Below, piece after piece: positions 38,074 to 48,348 of a stretch of DNA of 64,000 nucleotides. The notes under the pieces were generated by a model. The model saw only the letters and a list, made by a program, of their open reading frames with translations. It made no database searches and was not told where the DNA came from. The position numbers and the translations under genes are program-made. The first letter of the stretch is position 1; each line of letters begins with the position of its first letter. The DNA comes from Candidatus Cloacimonadota bacterium (lineage in GTDB: Bacteria > Cloacimonadota > Cloacimonadia > Cloacimonadales > TCS61): NCBI GenBank assembly GCA_021736135.1, contig JAIPGO010000002.1, positions 46,698-110,697 of the forward strand, read 5' to 3'.

Positions 38074-38631
38074 TTATGGTTTAAGGAATACCATAGCGCG
38101 ACTCAGATTTACTTTGGGGCTTGCTTCTGTCCGGAAACCTGCATTCTGGGCATAAGTAATGGCCTGGAGAAAGAACTTTTTAGAAACGTGATGTTTGGGA
38201 TCTGCCAGAAAGAAGATTCCTCCGGGATTGAGCAATTCATAGATCTGCCGGAGGAAAGCTTTATAATCCGGGGTTTCATGTATCATCCAGAAAGCAAGTG
38301 CAAAATCCACCTTTTGAGTGAGATTGATCTTATCCGGCTGGCAGGTCTGGGTGACGATCGTATTTTGCAGGTTTCTTTTTTGGGCTCTTTTTCTGACCTG
38401 TTTAAGCATACCGGGTTGCAGGTCAACAGCATAAACTTTACCTGTTTCTCCGACAATTTTTGCCATAGCAAGTGAGAAGAAGCCCATCCCGCAACCCAGA
38501 TCCAGAACCTGCATGCCGGGTTTCAAGTAGTCTTTGAACATTCTGGCAGGATTATGTATCAGTCTGCGCAGCGGATTATCAAAAGTGTATGCCATCCAGA
38601 CGGGGCATACGTAATTACAGTTATTTTCCAT
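38074..38631 (-). CDS. Class I SAM-dependent methyltransferase
   Basis: PGMQVLDLGCGMGFFSLAMAKIVGETGKVYAVDLQPGML motif I. Confidence 0.92.
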   Translation of the reverse strand: MENNCNYVCPVWMAYTFDNPLRRLIHNPARMFKDYLKPGMQVLDLGCGMGFFSLAMAKIVGETGKVYAVDLQPGMLKQVRKRAQKRNLQNTIVTQTCQPDKINLTQKVDFALAFWMIHETPDYKAFLRQIYELLNPGGIFFLADPKHHVSKKFFLQAITYAQNAGFRTEASPKVNLSRAMVFLKP

Positions 38632-38756
38632 TCTTTTTTTCCTCTACGGATTATCTTCCGTTTCCCACTTTCCGTTGTTTTTTTTTAAACCCGTTTTGTG
38701 CGAAAAAACCTTACAACTCTTTGCGCAACCTCCCAAAGGATTAAATGCGAGGTAAA

Positions 38757-38800
38757 GGTCGTGTTCATTCCCCATGCTGCGCATTGGTGAACGTCCACTT
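38757..38800 (-). repeat. Dispersed ~43-bp repeat, copy B (inverted)
   Basis: ggtcgtgttcattccccatgctgcgcattggtgaacgtccacttgca. Confidence 0.9.
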
Positions 38801-38874
38801 GCATTTCTCAGCGAAGAGTAAATTACAAAAAGCTTAAGAAAATATCAATATAATTTTTCCTTTATCGGGATACT

Positions 38875-41800
38875 TTATTTTAAAAGCAGGGTTCTTTTTA
38901 TATCCTGAGAGCTATCGGTTTTGAATTTTAAGAAGTAGATCCCGGAAGATAGATCAGCGGCATCCCAGATGAGATTATGCTTTCCGGCTGGTAATTGCTT
39001 ATTAAGGATTTCAGCGATTTTCTGACCTTTGACATTATAAACAGTTAAGGAGACATTTTCCTGCTGAGCCAGCCTGAAGCTGACGGTAGTGCGGGGATTG
39101 AAGGGATTCGGGTAAATACCGGTCAATTCGGTAACCTGGGGGATATCCGTTGCAGTAGCTTCACTGGCAACCACTTCCAGATAAACGGGAATAATGGTTT
39201 CATTACCAAAATTATCAAAAACGATAATGTTCTGCTGATAAATGCCTGTTTCCAGGTCTGCCGCAGAGAAACTGAGAATAATTTCGTCATTTTGTCCATA
39301 AACGAGAGCGCCATTATTACTGCTGAGTGTGAGCCAGCCGTTGGTCAGATTTCCGAGCCTGATCTGCTGCTGGATAAGCGAACCCTGGTCACCCGTGATC
39401 TGTGCCTCCAGAATAACTGACAGAGGAGCTTCCCCGGCGATAGTCACATTCACGGCGCATTGAGCAGTTTCACCCGGTAAAAGATATCCGGTACCCTCTT
39501 CTGTGGCACCATGCCAGTTTACCGTAATCCCGCTGCCCGTGCTGCCGTCCGGCATTAAAACACCGCCACTGCCACCGGTGAGAGGTGTGGCAACATTAAC
39601 ATTCACTTCTGCGGGGAAAGTAACATCAAGGTCAGTTATGGCCTCGCTGCCTGTGCCGTTATTTTCCAGGCGCAGCAGCCAGCCTGTCGTCTGCCCCGGA
39701 TAATATTGATAAGTATTGATGGTAAGGCGGGAATCTGCCAGATCACGTGTGTTATCCTGGAAATAGAGGTAATATTCCACACTGCCGGCACCGGCATTAG
39801 TCAAATAGAGTGAGACATCAGCTTCATTACCCTGTCCGAGGGTCATATTGATCATATCGGTATCGATAACCAGTAAGGGTGGGGGAGGAGGGGACATATT
39901 GGGAAACTCAATGCGGTCGATCCAGGCGCCATCATAACCGAGGGTGGGATCCATATCTTTTTCAAAGATCCAACGGAAAGTGTGAGGACCGGAGGGAACT
40001 TCATACTGCAGGAACTGCCAGGGTCGGTTGCCGCCCCAACTGGCAATTTCTTGCTCATCAATGAGGAAATAGAGTATCCCGCCGTTATTATCCGGCAGGC
40101 TGGTATCGGCATAGAGTTTGCGGTAAAAGCCGATCACAGCATCTTCGGCAAGGAATCCGGAAACAGCCAGCTCCGCCCAGGAGTTAACGCCCATCAGCTC
40201 CGAGCGTGCCGAAAAACTGCCGCTGGCAGCATCCGTATCTATCATCCAGCCGCAAGTGCCATTCATCTGCCAGTCGAAAAGACTGAAATCACCAGCTTCA
40301 AAATCTTCTACGGCATAACCATAGTTACCGCTCATCAGGCGGTCAAAGTTATAAGCGCCACTGCTGACGAATGCCTGCAACTGGTAATCAAGCCCCAGAG
40401 GTGCTGAAGGTGAAATCGTACCTGTGAACTGCAGGATAACCGGCTGAGTCCCCAGACTATCAAGTACGATCTGGGCAGGAGTGACGGAAATATATGGATC
40501 GTAACTCAGCAACAATACCATTACATCTTCTATGGAAGAGCTGCCGCTGTTAATAACGGGCAAATTAATTATTACAGTTTCACCGGGATCAGCAGCACCG
40601 TTATTATTGCCATCTTCATCACTTATGGAAAAATAACCGGTATTAAGCTGTGGCGCATGCAGCAGGATCTCCTGCTCAAAATTGAATTGGGCTGAGCTGA
40701 TCTGCAGAAGAGCACCTGCACCATCAGGACAATTATCAGCTATTGCAAACTGAAACATATCGGTTAAATTCACGGTTGCCAGAGAGGCAATTGACCCAGT
40801 GAAGTTATAATAATCATTAATTATCGTAACATAAGGACTGGCAGAAGCAAGAGTAAGGTCAAAACCGGTTACTGTTTCCAGACCTATATTATGCAGTTGC
40901 ATACCAAGGTTAATGGTCTCGCTGAAATCAGCCAGTCCATTACTATTACCGGCAGCATCATCCAGCAGCAGGGTTTCCAGTTCCAGAAAACCCGCCTGCG
41001 GGGGAATTACCGTTATCACAGCGGTATAGGGCAGTTTCTGTGAATATGAAACCGTTAAAACCAGTTCATCAACATAGCTGAAGGCACCAGGTGTTATATG
41101 GGCAGTATTATCAAACCCGCTGATTCCCTGAGCAATCACTTCTTCACCATTCCAGAGAGTGCAGATTGCGCCCGTTAATCCGGCATTTACCGTCAGTTCT
41201 GCAGAACCGTATTCCAGCAGGTTATTATGCGTCACATTCAGCTCTACTGGCTGAGTAGCCCAGATTTCCATTGTAGGATCGCCGAACCATTCAAATTCTT
41301 CGTAAGTGATCCAGAGGTAATCCTCAAAATGACTGTTCAGGCTGAGATATATTTTTCCGTAATTAACCACGTCACCCATGCGGTAGATGGCATTATGATT
41401 CGGATAGTCTGCGCCACACCATTCCAGGAAATCGGGCCAGATGGCATCCATCAAACCCCAGACGAACCGGTCATTATTCCCGGAATAGCTTACTCGCGTG
41501 GAACCGACAATGCCGATCGCTCCCCCATTGGGATTGCGAAACCAGTGTTCCACGAAGCATTCGCTGTTATCGCCGGTTCCGGCTCCCGGTTCATCAGTTT
41601 CATTGTCGAAATATCCCGTCAGGCAATTAACTGACCAGACCACCGGCAAAAGGTTGCCATTAACCAGTTGATCAACTTCGCTACTGCCATAATCGGGTTC
41701 ACCCCAGCCGCTGCGGCCTCCATGATCACGATGCGAAAGCAGGAAACTACCGGCATTCATGGCGCTGTTTACATCAAATCCCGTAGCATTCCAGGGAAAC

Positions 41801-43167
41801 TGCGGTTTTTGAATTTCCAGAGGCAGTTCTCCACCGGGAATATCATTTTCAAAGATATAGGTATTCTGATTCCAGTAAGTGGGGTAAATTGTACTATTGT
41901 TATATCCGTTATATTCAGCATAGATCCGCTCCGGCGCGTAACCTGCCTGAGACAGAAAATTTCTGATATCCTCAGAAGTTTTGGCAAAACGGCGGTCAGC
42001 ATAAGTATCCGGTGGTGAACCACTGGAACCATCCTGAAAAGCGCCGGCAATGACTGCTTTCTGATAAAACAGCGGGTCAGTCGGCGGATCAAGCTCATAA
42101 CTGATAATATTATCCACCATGCGCTGGGCATCTTCCAGTGTATCCAAAGGCAGACGTCCGAAGGCAAAATCAAGCAGATAATCAAACTCCATTTCCAGGT
42201 CAGCATAATATATATCGGTTCCCAGCATCATGCCGTCATACGGATCCTGGTGTACATACCAGGGCGGGATGAATTCCGCATCGCCGAAAAGCATAATGTA
42301 TTGGGGCGCAGGATCGTTGTTTTCACAGTAATCAGCAATATAATTACTGATACTGAAAGAAGTGGCCCCGGATATAGAGGTAGGTACCACCTGAGTAATA
42401 ATGCCTTTACGCTCTTTCCAGTCTGCCAGATCATTTGCTGGTCCCACAAAGATATCCGGGCAGAAGATCAGCAGGTCGCAGCCGGTATCACGCCAGTTCT
42501 CTCGTGCGCCAGCCAGACTGTTTTCATAAGAGACTATTTCCTCACCGTTAATGGTAAAACTGCTGATATATTCCTGCAAACCGGGATAATTCAGATTTTC
42601 TTTTAAAGGCTGCGCTGCTCCCTGGAAGGTTATATCAGCGCGAATGTAATTATTTATCTGTAATTCGCCGCTCTGGGGATTGTATTGAAAGGGGTAAAAA
42701 CGCACAACCGCACAGGACTGGCTGCGGTAATCGCTATCCTTTTCCAGAGCTGCCGGGGATTGCGGATAAATCTGGTTGCTGCCATATATCTTTTTATTAC
42801 AGATATAGGCCGGAGCCGGAGCATCTTTCATTTCCGGAGCCGGTTGTGGAACCGGAGCCAGGTTGTTTTCCCGGATCATAGCCACGTCTTCAGTCTTAAA
42901 CGAAATATCTGCTTTAGTTCCCCGCGGAATAGCGATCCAGACCGCTTGAGTAGGCAGATCCGGTGCTCCTGCTTCCAGGCTGCCGCTACCATCGGCAAAT
43001 ATCTTTCTGAAATTCTGATCATCAACGTTTATATCCCGGAGAGCATAATCACCAAGTTTAAACTCCAGGCTCAAGTGGGCAGGTGTAGAAGACACTACTC
43101 TGATTTCAGATAATAAAGCATTTGAAAAGAGGATAAATATAGCCGCAATTATCAACTTTTTATACAT
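38875..43167 (-). CDS. C25 (gingipain-like) cysteine peptidase, large, with C-terminal sorting domain
   Basis: YIMLFGDAEFIPPWY..., LLSHRDHGGRSGWGEPDY...VVWSVNCLTGYFDNE; C-terminal YPNPFNPRTTVSFRLAQQENVSLTVYNVKGQKI...LLLK. Confidence 0.93.
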   Translation of the reverse strand: MYKKLIIAAIFILFSNALLSEIRVVSSTPAHLSLEFKLGDYALRDINVDDQNFRKIFADGSGSLEAGAPDLPTQAVWIAIPRGTKADISFKTEDVAMIRENNLAPVPQPAPEMKDAPAPAYICNKKIYGSNQIYPQSPAALEKDSDYRSQSCAVVRFYPFQYNPQSGELQINNYIRADITFQGAAQPLKENLNYPGLQEYISSFTINGEEIVSYENSLAGARENWRDTGCDLLIFCPDIFVGPANDLADWKERKGIITQVVPTSISGATSFSISNYIADYCENNDPAPQYIMLFGDAEFIPPWYVHQDPYDGMMLGTDIYYADLEMEFDYLLDFAFGRLPLDTLEDAQRMVDNIISYELDPPTDPLFYQKAVIAGAFQDGSSGSPPDTYADRRFAKTSEDIRNFLSQAGYAPERIYAEYNGYNNSTIYPTYWNQNTYIFENDIPGGELPLEIQKPQFPWNATGFDVNSAMNAGSFLLSHRDHGGRSGWGEPDYGSSEVDQLVNGNLLPVVWSVNCLTGYFDNETDEPGAGTGDNSECFVEHWFRNPNGGAIGIVGSTRVSYSGNNDRFVWGLMDAIWPDFLEWCGADYPNHNAIYRMGDVVNYGKIYLSLNSHFEDYLWITYEEFEWFGDPTMEIWATQPVELNVTHNNLLEYGSAELTVNAGLTGAICTLWNGEEVIAQGISGFDNTAHITPGAFSYVDELVLTVSYSQKLPYTAVITVIPPQAGFLELETLLLDDAAGNSNGLADFSETINLGMQLHNIGLETVTGFDLTLASASPYVTIINDYYNFTGSIASLATVNLTDMFQFAIADNCPDGAGALLQISSAQFNFEQEILLHAPQLNTGYFSISDEDGNNNGAADPGETVIINLPVINSGSSSIEDVMVLLLSYDPYISVTPAQIVLDSLGTQPVILQFTGTISPSAPLGLDYQLQAFVSSGAYNFDRLMSGNYGYAVEDFEAGDFSLFDWQMNGTCGWMIDTDAASGSFSARSELMGVNSWAELAVSGFLAEDAVIGFYRKLYADTSLPDNNGGILYFLIDEQEIASWGGNRPWQFLQYEVPSGPHTFRWIFEKDMDPTLGYDGAWIDRIEFPNMSPPPPPLLVIDTDMINMTLGQGNEADVSLYLTNAGAGSVEYYLYFQDNTRDLADSRLTINTYQYYPGQTTGWLLRLENNGTGSEAITDLDVTFPAEVNVNVATPLTGGSGGVLMPDGSTGSGITVNWHGATEEGTGYLLPGETAQCAVNVTIAGEAPLSVILEAQITGDQGSLIQQQIRLGNLTNGWLTLSSNNGALVYGQNDEIILSFSAADLETGIYQQNIIVFDNFGNETIIPVYLEVVASEATATDIPQVTELTGIYPNPFNPRTTVSFRLAQQENVSLTVYNVKGQKIAEILNKQLPAGKHNLIWDAADLSSGIYFLKFKTDSSQDIKRTLLLK

Positions 43168-43290
43168 AAAGACTCCTGTATATTTACTGGATTACAAAAT
43201 GATGAGTAATCAATGACTGTCAATTAAAAGAAGGGAAGCATAACAGGCAAGAAAGCATTTCCGGCGATGAATAATATTTCTGTGGGTATA

Positions 43291-43325
43291 AAAAAAAGGA
43301 GGCCCTCGAATGGAGGGCCTTTTTA
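43291..43325. terminator. Bidirectional Rho-independent terminator
   Basis: aaaaaaagg-AGGCCCTC-gaatg-GAGGGCCT-tttta, perfect 8-bp stem flanked by A and T runs. Confidence 0.88.
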
Positions 43326-43335
43326 GAGGAGGAGG

Positions 43336-43360
43336 CCCGGGCGGGGCTGCCCGGGTTTCT
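43336..43360 (+). terminator. Second GC-rich hairpin adjacent to the bidirectional terminator
   Basis: CCCGGGC-ggggct-GCCCGGG followed by TTTCTT. Confidence 0.5.
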
Positions 43361-43373
43361 TAAACGCTCTGAG

Positions 43374-46300
43374 TTATTTCATCAGTGCGATCTTGGTTAC
43401 GGTAGTGTAATCTGTGGGTTCACCACTATTACCATCAGGTCTGCCGTCAATTGACTGGGCAGTGAATTTACAGAAGTAAACTCCCGTGGCTGCCTGATTA
43501 CCGTATATATCTTTTCCATTCCAGTGAACATTGTGTTCACCAGTCTGATAAGTTCCATTAACCAAACTTGATACAAGTTGTCCGCGTATGTTAAATATGT
43601 CAAGTTTTATATTGCAACTTTGTGCTAATTTAAATTTTAAATTCGTATCGGGATTAAACGGATTAGGATAAGCGCCGATAAATTCAGTAAGTTCCAGAAT
43701 TTCACCATCGCTGGTGGGAGTGTTTAAAACTGAGAGAGCTACCGGAATTGTAAAAGTATTGCGCTCGTCACTTACAATAATATCTGCTGTATAAGTTCCA
43801 TAGCTAAGACCGGCAGAATTGAAATAAATGATAACGTCATCCTCTTCAAATGTATTCAGAGTTCCCGTGTTATGTGAAAGATTGCACCAGCCGATACCGA
43901 GACTGAAAAGGTAAATACTGCCGCTTTCCAGGCTGCCATCGCTGCCCAGAAGGTCATAGTTCAGTTGCACTTCTCCGGTAAAATCGGGAGCAACCGTCAG
44001 GTTTATGCCAGCCGTGGCATCTTCGCCAGCCAACAGACCCGGGTCAGCAGTCCAGTGAATAACAGCACCATTACCACTGGCATTATCGGGCATCAGCGGA
44101 TTGCTACCGCCATAAAATCCGGTAGCTATATTGACCGTGATACCTTCGGGGAAATCAAGAACCACTTCCACAATTTCTTCAGCATCGGGCGAATCATTAA
44201 GCAGCTCAAAAACCCAGCCGGTTGTTTCGCCAGGGGTATAGCTGCCTGTATTACAGCTCAGGTAACTGCCTTCAAGATCACGTTCGGCGCTGGTATCAAT
44301 CACCTGCACAGAATAATTGATCTCGCCTACTCCCAGGTTTTCCAGAGTAAGGGTTTCAGTTGTTTCACTTTCGGGCAGCAGTTCCAGATCAATAGCTTCC
44401 AGATTAAGAGCCAGCTCAGGGGCAGGTGGCGGTCCCATTGGCGGGAAGACGATATAATCGATCCAGCCGGCATCGGAACCACTGGCTACAGCCTGGTCCT
44501 TACGGTAGCGCCATTCAAATGTATGCAATCCTTCAGTAACATTATAGGTTTCCAGACTCCAGGGGTCTTCTCCATCCCAGCGGTCTCTCTGCGAACCATC
44601 AATATAAAAAGCCAGCCAGTCATAATTATGGTTTTGAGGGTCAGCTTCGCAGGAAACTTTTTTATAGAAGGAAATTTCACCAGCCGCGCGCACCCAGGTT
44701 TCCAGAACCATCGCGGTGATAGTATTATCCCCGATCGAGGCGGAACGGGCACTATTTTGACCCATATAGGCATTATTGCTAATCGTCCATTCCTGACCCG
44801 TAAATGTCCAGGGGTAACTGTTAAAATCACCGGTTTCAAAATCTTCGAGAACTAGTCCTACAGTCAAACTGTAGTTACCGGAAGCTTCATATTCTCCGGC
44901 AGAAACGCTGAACATGAAACTAACCGAAGTCCCTTCAGGTGTTTCAGGTGCAATAGTAATTTCAAAGTCAAAATTTCCCTGCATTCCCGGTTCCAGCGGT
45001 TCTGAAATGGCAGTTGCCGTATTAACAGTAACCCAGGGATCAAAAGACAGCAATACTGCCAGGAGATCTTCAGAATCGGAATTTCCTATATTTGCAGTCG
45101 GGATGGAGAGAATCACAGTTTCTCCGGCATCCAGAACGCCATCATCATTACCGGCGCTATCATCAACAACGGGGTATCCGCATTCCAGAACGGGCGCATT
45201 CAAAGTAAGACGGAAAGTAGTAGTCCACTCCGTTCCTTCGTCATCTTCAATAATCAACTGAAATACAGCTTCGTGCTGATCTTCCACATCCGGTTCGATT
45301 TCCAGGGCAAAGGCGGCAGCTAGCTCAATAACGGTTTCGCCATTAATATCGCCGCAATCGACAGAGTTATCCGTAATAGCCACATTCTGGTCGAACGTAG
45401 TGATTGTGGCAGTAACTCCGGAAGCTAACTGATTACCAACATTATTAAGTATTAAATCGAGATTCACTGATTCTGCATAATCAATCTGGTTATTATTATT
45501 ACCGGCAGCGTCATCAATACCGATCGACTGCAAAACCACGTAGGGCTGGTCAGTTACGATAATTATATTTCCCAGAAAGCGGTTCTTATTATGTGCAATA
45601 GCCGAAACGGTGATCAGCCCGGGTGATGAAATCGGGTCAAAGGTGTCAATATTAACCAGGCCATTATCATCAGTAACTCCCCGACCGATGAGAGTGCCAT
45701 TTTGCACCAGCCCGATGCGCGTAAAGGGTGTACTGGAAGTGATCTGAATAGTACTGATGCCAATGGGCAGTGATACAGGGTGTGTTATCGTAAGATCAGT
45801 TGGTTCCGCCGTCCAGATATCCAGGGAAGGATCCCCAAAAAGATTGGTCTGATAACATACCCAGCGCATATTGCTGTTCGCCTGCATCAGACCAACGTTA
45901 TCCTCATGTGAAAAACGGTTTACTGCACCAATCTCTGAAAGTCCCTCACCAAATATTCCCTGAAAGAACATACGGTCATAATACTGGGATGAACTATTTG
46001 TTCCACCTGGCATATACCAGCCATAGCGGGAATTGGCAATACAGGCAACTTCACCGGTTGGAATAGTATTCACCATCTTTTCAGCAAAGCTGTCTTCATT
46101 AATATAATAGCCGTTATAATGCCAGTTATCAAAAGAACCGTTATAACAGCCCTGAGAATAACCGATGGCAAATCCGCGTGTTAATCCATTATTGGTGAAA
46201 TTATTTACGGTCAGATCACCAGTATCCATTTTCATATTATAAGTTGGACTGGAATGTCCCAGATGGTTGATCAGGTTCACGCCCACATCGGAGAACTCGT

Positions 46301-47615
46301 CAAATAAATCATATTTATTCCAGCCGCCATCGCGGTCGTAGAAAGTATTAATATTGAAGTTATCACTAAAACCTTCCGTGTAATACCCGTCATAATTTCC
46401 GCCGTCGGCTATCTGATCTTTATAGTTTCCACCATAAGTCCAGGGATTATTATTCAGTTCTTCACCAACCATAACGCCTTTTTCAATATCCTCAATAACT
46501 GGTTCATTCTGATACAGGATATGTTTATCGATGGTATTAGCAACTTCCGAAACGCTATCCACACACATTCTGCCGATCATCACTTCGGCGTAAGGATCAA
46601 TTTCATTCTGTTCACCCCAGTAGTTGTCACCGTCATTATTCCAAGTGCCATCCAGGTTGGAAAAATACATATCGGAAGGAAGAGTGGGATCGTCATCCAC
46701 GGCAAATCCGCGATGGGGCACAATTGCTGTCTCGCTGGTATTTCCGGCATCACCTCCCAGAATCACATATTCTATATCATAGCTCTGGTAATAGCTGATA
46801 ATGCAGCTTCTCACCTGGGCAGCTTCATCAATCCCGGTGTAACTGGAATATATATCTTCAATCGTCTCAACTGCCACGGAGAAGCCTGTGGATTCCTTGA
46901 ATTCGATATAATCAGCAAAATAGGGAGCAAGGGCATTATTGGTGATCAGCAGCATATCATAATCGATTGTACGTGAATTATTGCTGTTATAATGATAAGC
47001 AGAGAGCATTTCAGTATTTTCTATTATGCGCTGCAGCCGAGTTTCAATATTATGATTAATTTTCAAATTTGCTTCTGCATCCTGGGCACGTGCTGCCGAG
47101 GAGGTCTCAACGCTGAAGCTTATGGAAGAAATGAACCTGATCGTTCCAGTAACAGGATTATATTCAACAGGACAGAAATTCAGGGTGGCTATTCCATGTC
47201 CGCTTAAAAATCCGGTATAAGGCTCTGATATACTGTTGGCAGGATATATGGCATCAAGTTCATATATTGCCGGATCAGGTATAACCTCATAATTTGCCGG
47301 AGCAGGTAATGATATGGGAAATGGACGCGCTGCCGGCTGGATCATTCCATTTTCAGTAACCGGATAATATTCTATGTCGAGTATGTTTACACCTACCGCA
47401 ACTTCGTTCTGAGGTAATAATAGATCTATCCCCTTCTGAGGTAGTAAAGGTGCACCTTCCTCTCCCAGTAAAATACAATCGTCATAACTAATTTCCAGAT
47501 ATTCACCGTTTACATTTAATTCCGGGAATTCTATTGTTTCTGTATATTCTACATTCCCCGCAGTCAAAGCACTGATTAACAGCACTATCCCCAAAACCAG
47601 ACTCAGTTTTCTCAT
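43374..47615 (-). CDS. C25 (gingipain-like) cysteine peptidase, large, with C-terminal sorting domain
   Basis: YDMLLITNNALAPYFADYIEFKESTGFSVAVETIEDIY, LINHLGHSSPTYNMKM...GFAIGYSQGCYNGSFD; C-terminal YPNPFNPDTNLKFKLAQS...ATGVYFCKF. Confidence 0.93.
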   Translation of the reverse strand: MRKLSLVLGIVLLISALTAGNVEYTETIEFPELNVNGEYLEISYDDCILLGEEGAPLLPQKGIDLLLPQNEVAVGVNILDIEYYPVTENGMIQPAARPFPISLPAPANYEVIPDPAIYELDAIYPANSISEPYTGFLSGHGIATLNFCPVEYNPVTGTIRFISSISFSVETSSAARAQDAEANLKINHNIETRLQRIIENTEMLSAYHYNSNNSRTIDYDMLLITNNALAPYFADYIEFKESTGFSVAVETIEDIYSSYTGIDEAAQVRSCIISYYQSYDIEYVILGGDAGNTSETAIVPHRGFAVDDDPTLPSDMYFSNLDGTWNNDGDNYWGEQNEIDPYAEVMIGRMCVDSVSEVANTIDKHILYQNEPVIEDIEKGVMVGEELNNNPWTYGGNYKDQIADGGNYDGYYTEGFSDNFNINTFYDRDGGWNKYDLFDEFSDVGVNLINHLGHSSPTYNMKMDTGDLTVNNFTNNGLTRGFAIGYSQGCYNGSFDNWHYNGYYINEDSFAEKMVNTIPTGEVACIANSRYGWYMPGGTNSSSQYYDRMFFQGIFGEGLSEIGAVNRFSHEDNVGLMQANSNMRWVCYQTNLFGDPSLDIWTAEPTDLTITHPVSLPIGISTIQITSSTPFTRIGLVQNGTLIGRGVTDDNGLVNIDTFDPISSPGLITVSAIAHNKNRFLGNIIIVTDQPYVVLQSIGIDDAAGNNNNQIDYAESVNLDLILNNVGNQLASGVTATITTFDQNVAITDNSVDCGDINGETVIELAAAFALEIEPDVEDQHEAVFQLIIEDDEGTEWTTTFRLTLNAPVLECGYPVVDDSAGNDDGVLDAGETVILSIPTANIGNSDSEDLLAVLLSFDPWVTVNTATAISEPLEPGMQGNFDFEITIAPETPEGTSVSFMFSVSAGEYEASGNYSLTVGLVLEDFETGDFNSYPWTFTGQEWTISNNAYMGQNSARSASIGDNTITAMVLETWVRAAGEISFYKKVSCEADPQNHNYDWLAFYIDGSQRDRWDGEDPWSLETYNVTEGLHTFEWRYRKDQAVASGSDAGWIDYIVFPPMGPPPAPELALNLEAIDLELLPESETTETLTLENLGVGEINYSVQVIDTSAERDLEGSYLSCNTGSYTPGETTGWVFELLNDSPDAEEIVEVVLDFPEGITVNIATGFYGGSNPLMPDNASGNGAVIHWTADPGLLAGEDATAGINLTVAPDFTGEVQLNYDLLGSDGSLESGSIYLFSLGIGWCNLSHNTGTLNTFEEDDVIIYFNSAGLSYGTYTADIIVSDERNTFTIPVALSVLNTPTSDGEILELTEFIGAYPNPFNPDTNLKFKLAQSCNIKLDIFNIRGQLVSSLVNGTYQTGEHNVHWNGKDIYGNQAATGVYFCKFTAQSIDGRPDGNSGEPTDYTTVTKIALMK

Positions 47616-47833
47616 ATATTCTCCTTCAAAAAATATTTATATCTACTATTACTATATATAATATAACGCAATTATTATTCCATGATATATTTCGGCAAGC
47701 TTTTTCACTCTTTCACCGCATTCCCCCGGAATTTTTGAACCAGTTTTGTAACTTTCTCTGCTACAAGTCCTCCGTAGCATAGGGGAATGACAGAAAATTG
47801 GTGCTTTTTATGAAATCCTGCTGCACAAATTGG

Positions 47834-48290
47834 AATAAAGAGATACATAATAACTACAATAGCAGATTTTATCCTCCTGTAGCACAGACGTCTCGTCTGT
47901 GACCCGCTTTGGCTGTCCTCGAAATATTACCTCTAACCTCTCGGCTTCAAATTAGTACCAGCTTCTTCAAAGATCATTCAATAATTTCCGCACCCCTTCC
48001 CAAACAGGATAAAGATATACATAATAACTACAATAGCAGATTTTATCCTCCTGTAGCACAGACGTCTCGTCTGTGACCCGCTTTTACTGTCCTCGAAATA
48101 TTACCTCTAACCTCTCGGCTTCAAATTAGTACCAGCTTCTTCAAAGATCATTCAATAATTTCCGCACCCCTTCCCAAACAGGATAAAGAGATACATAATA
48201 ACTACAATAGCAGATTTTATCCTCCTGTAGCACAGACGTCTCGTCTGTGACCCGCTTTGGCTGTCCTCAAAATATTACTTCTAACCTCGA
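47834..48290. repeat. Three near-identical 174-bp direct repeats (third partial)
   Basis: taaag(a/-)gatacataataactacaatagcagattttatcctcctgtagcacagacgtctcgtctgtgacccgcttt... with aaag anchors at 47837, 48011 and 48185. Confidence 0.95.
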
Positions 48291-48348
48291 AGCAGGAAAA
48301 AATTACGAAAGCAATAAACTTCCAAAAAGCCATACCGGCAACTTTGAA

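Noticed and set aside
43965-44855. Plus-strand 296-aa ORF
   Set aside because: Antisense to the C25 peptidase gene; composition is typical of shadow ORFs.
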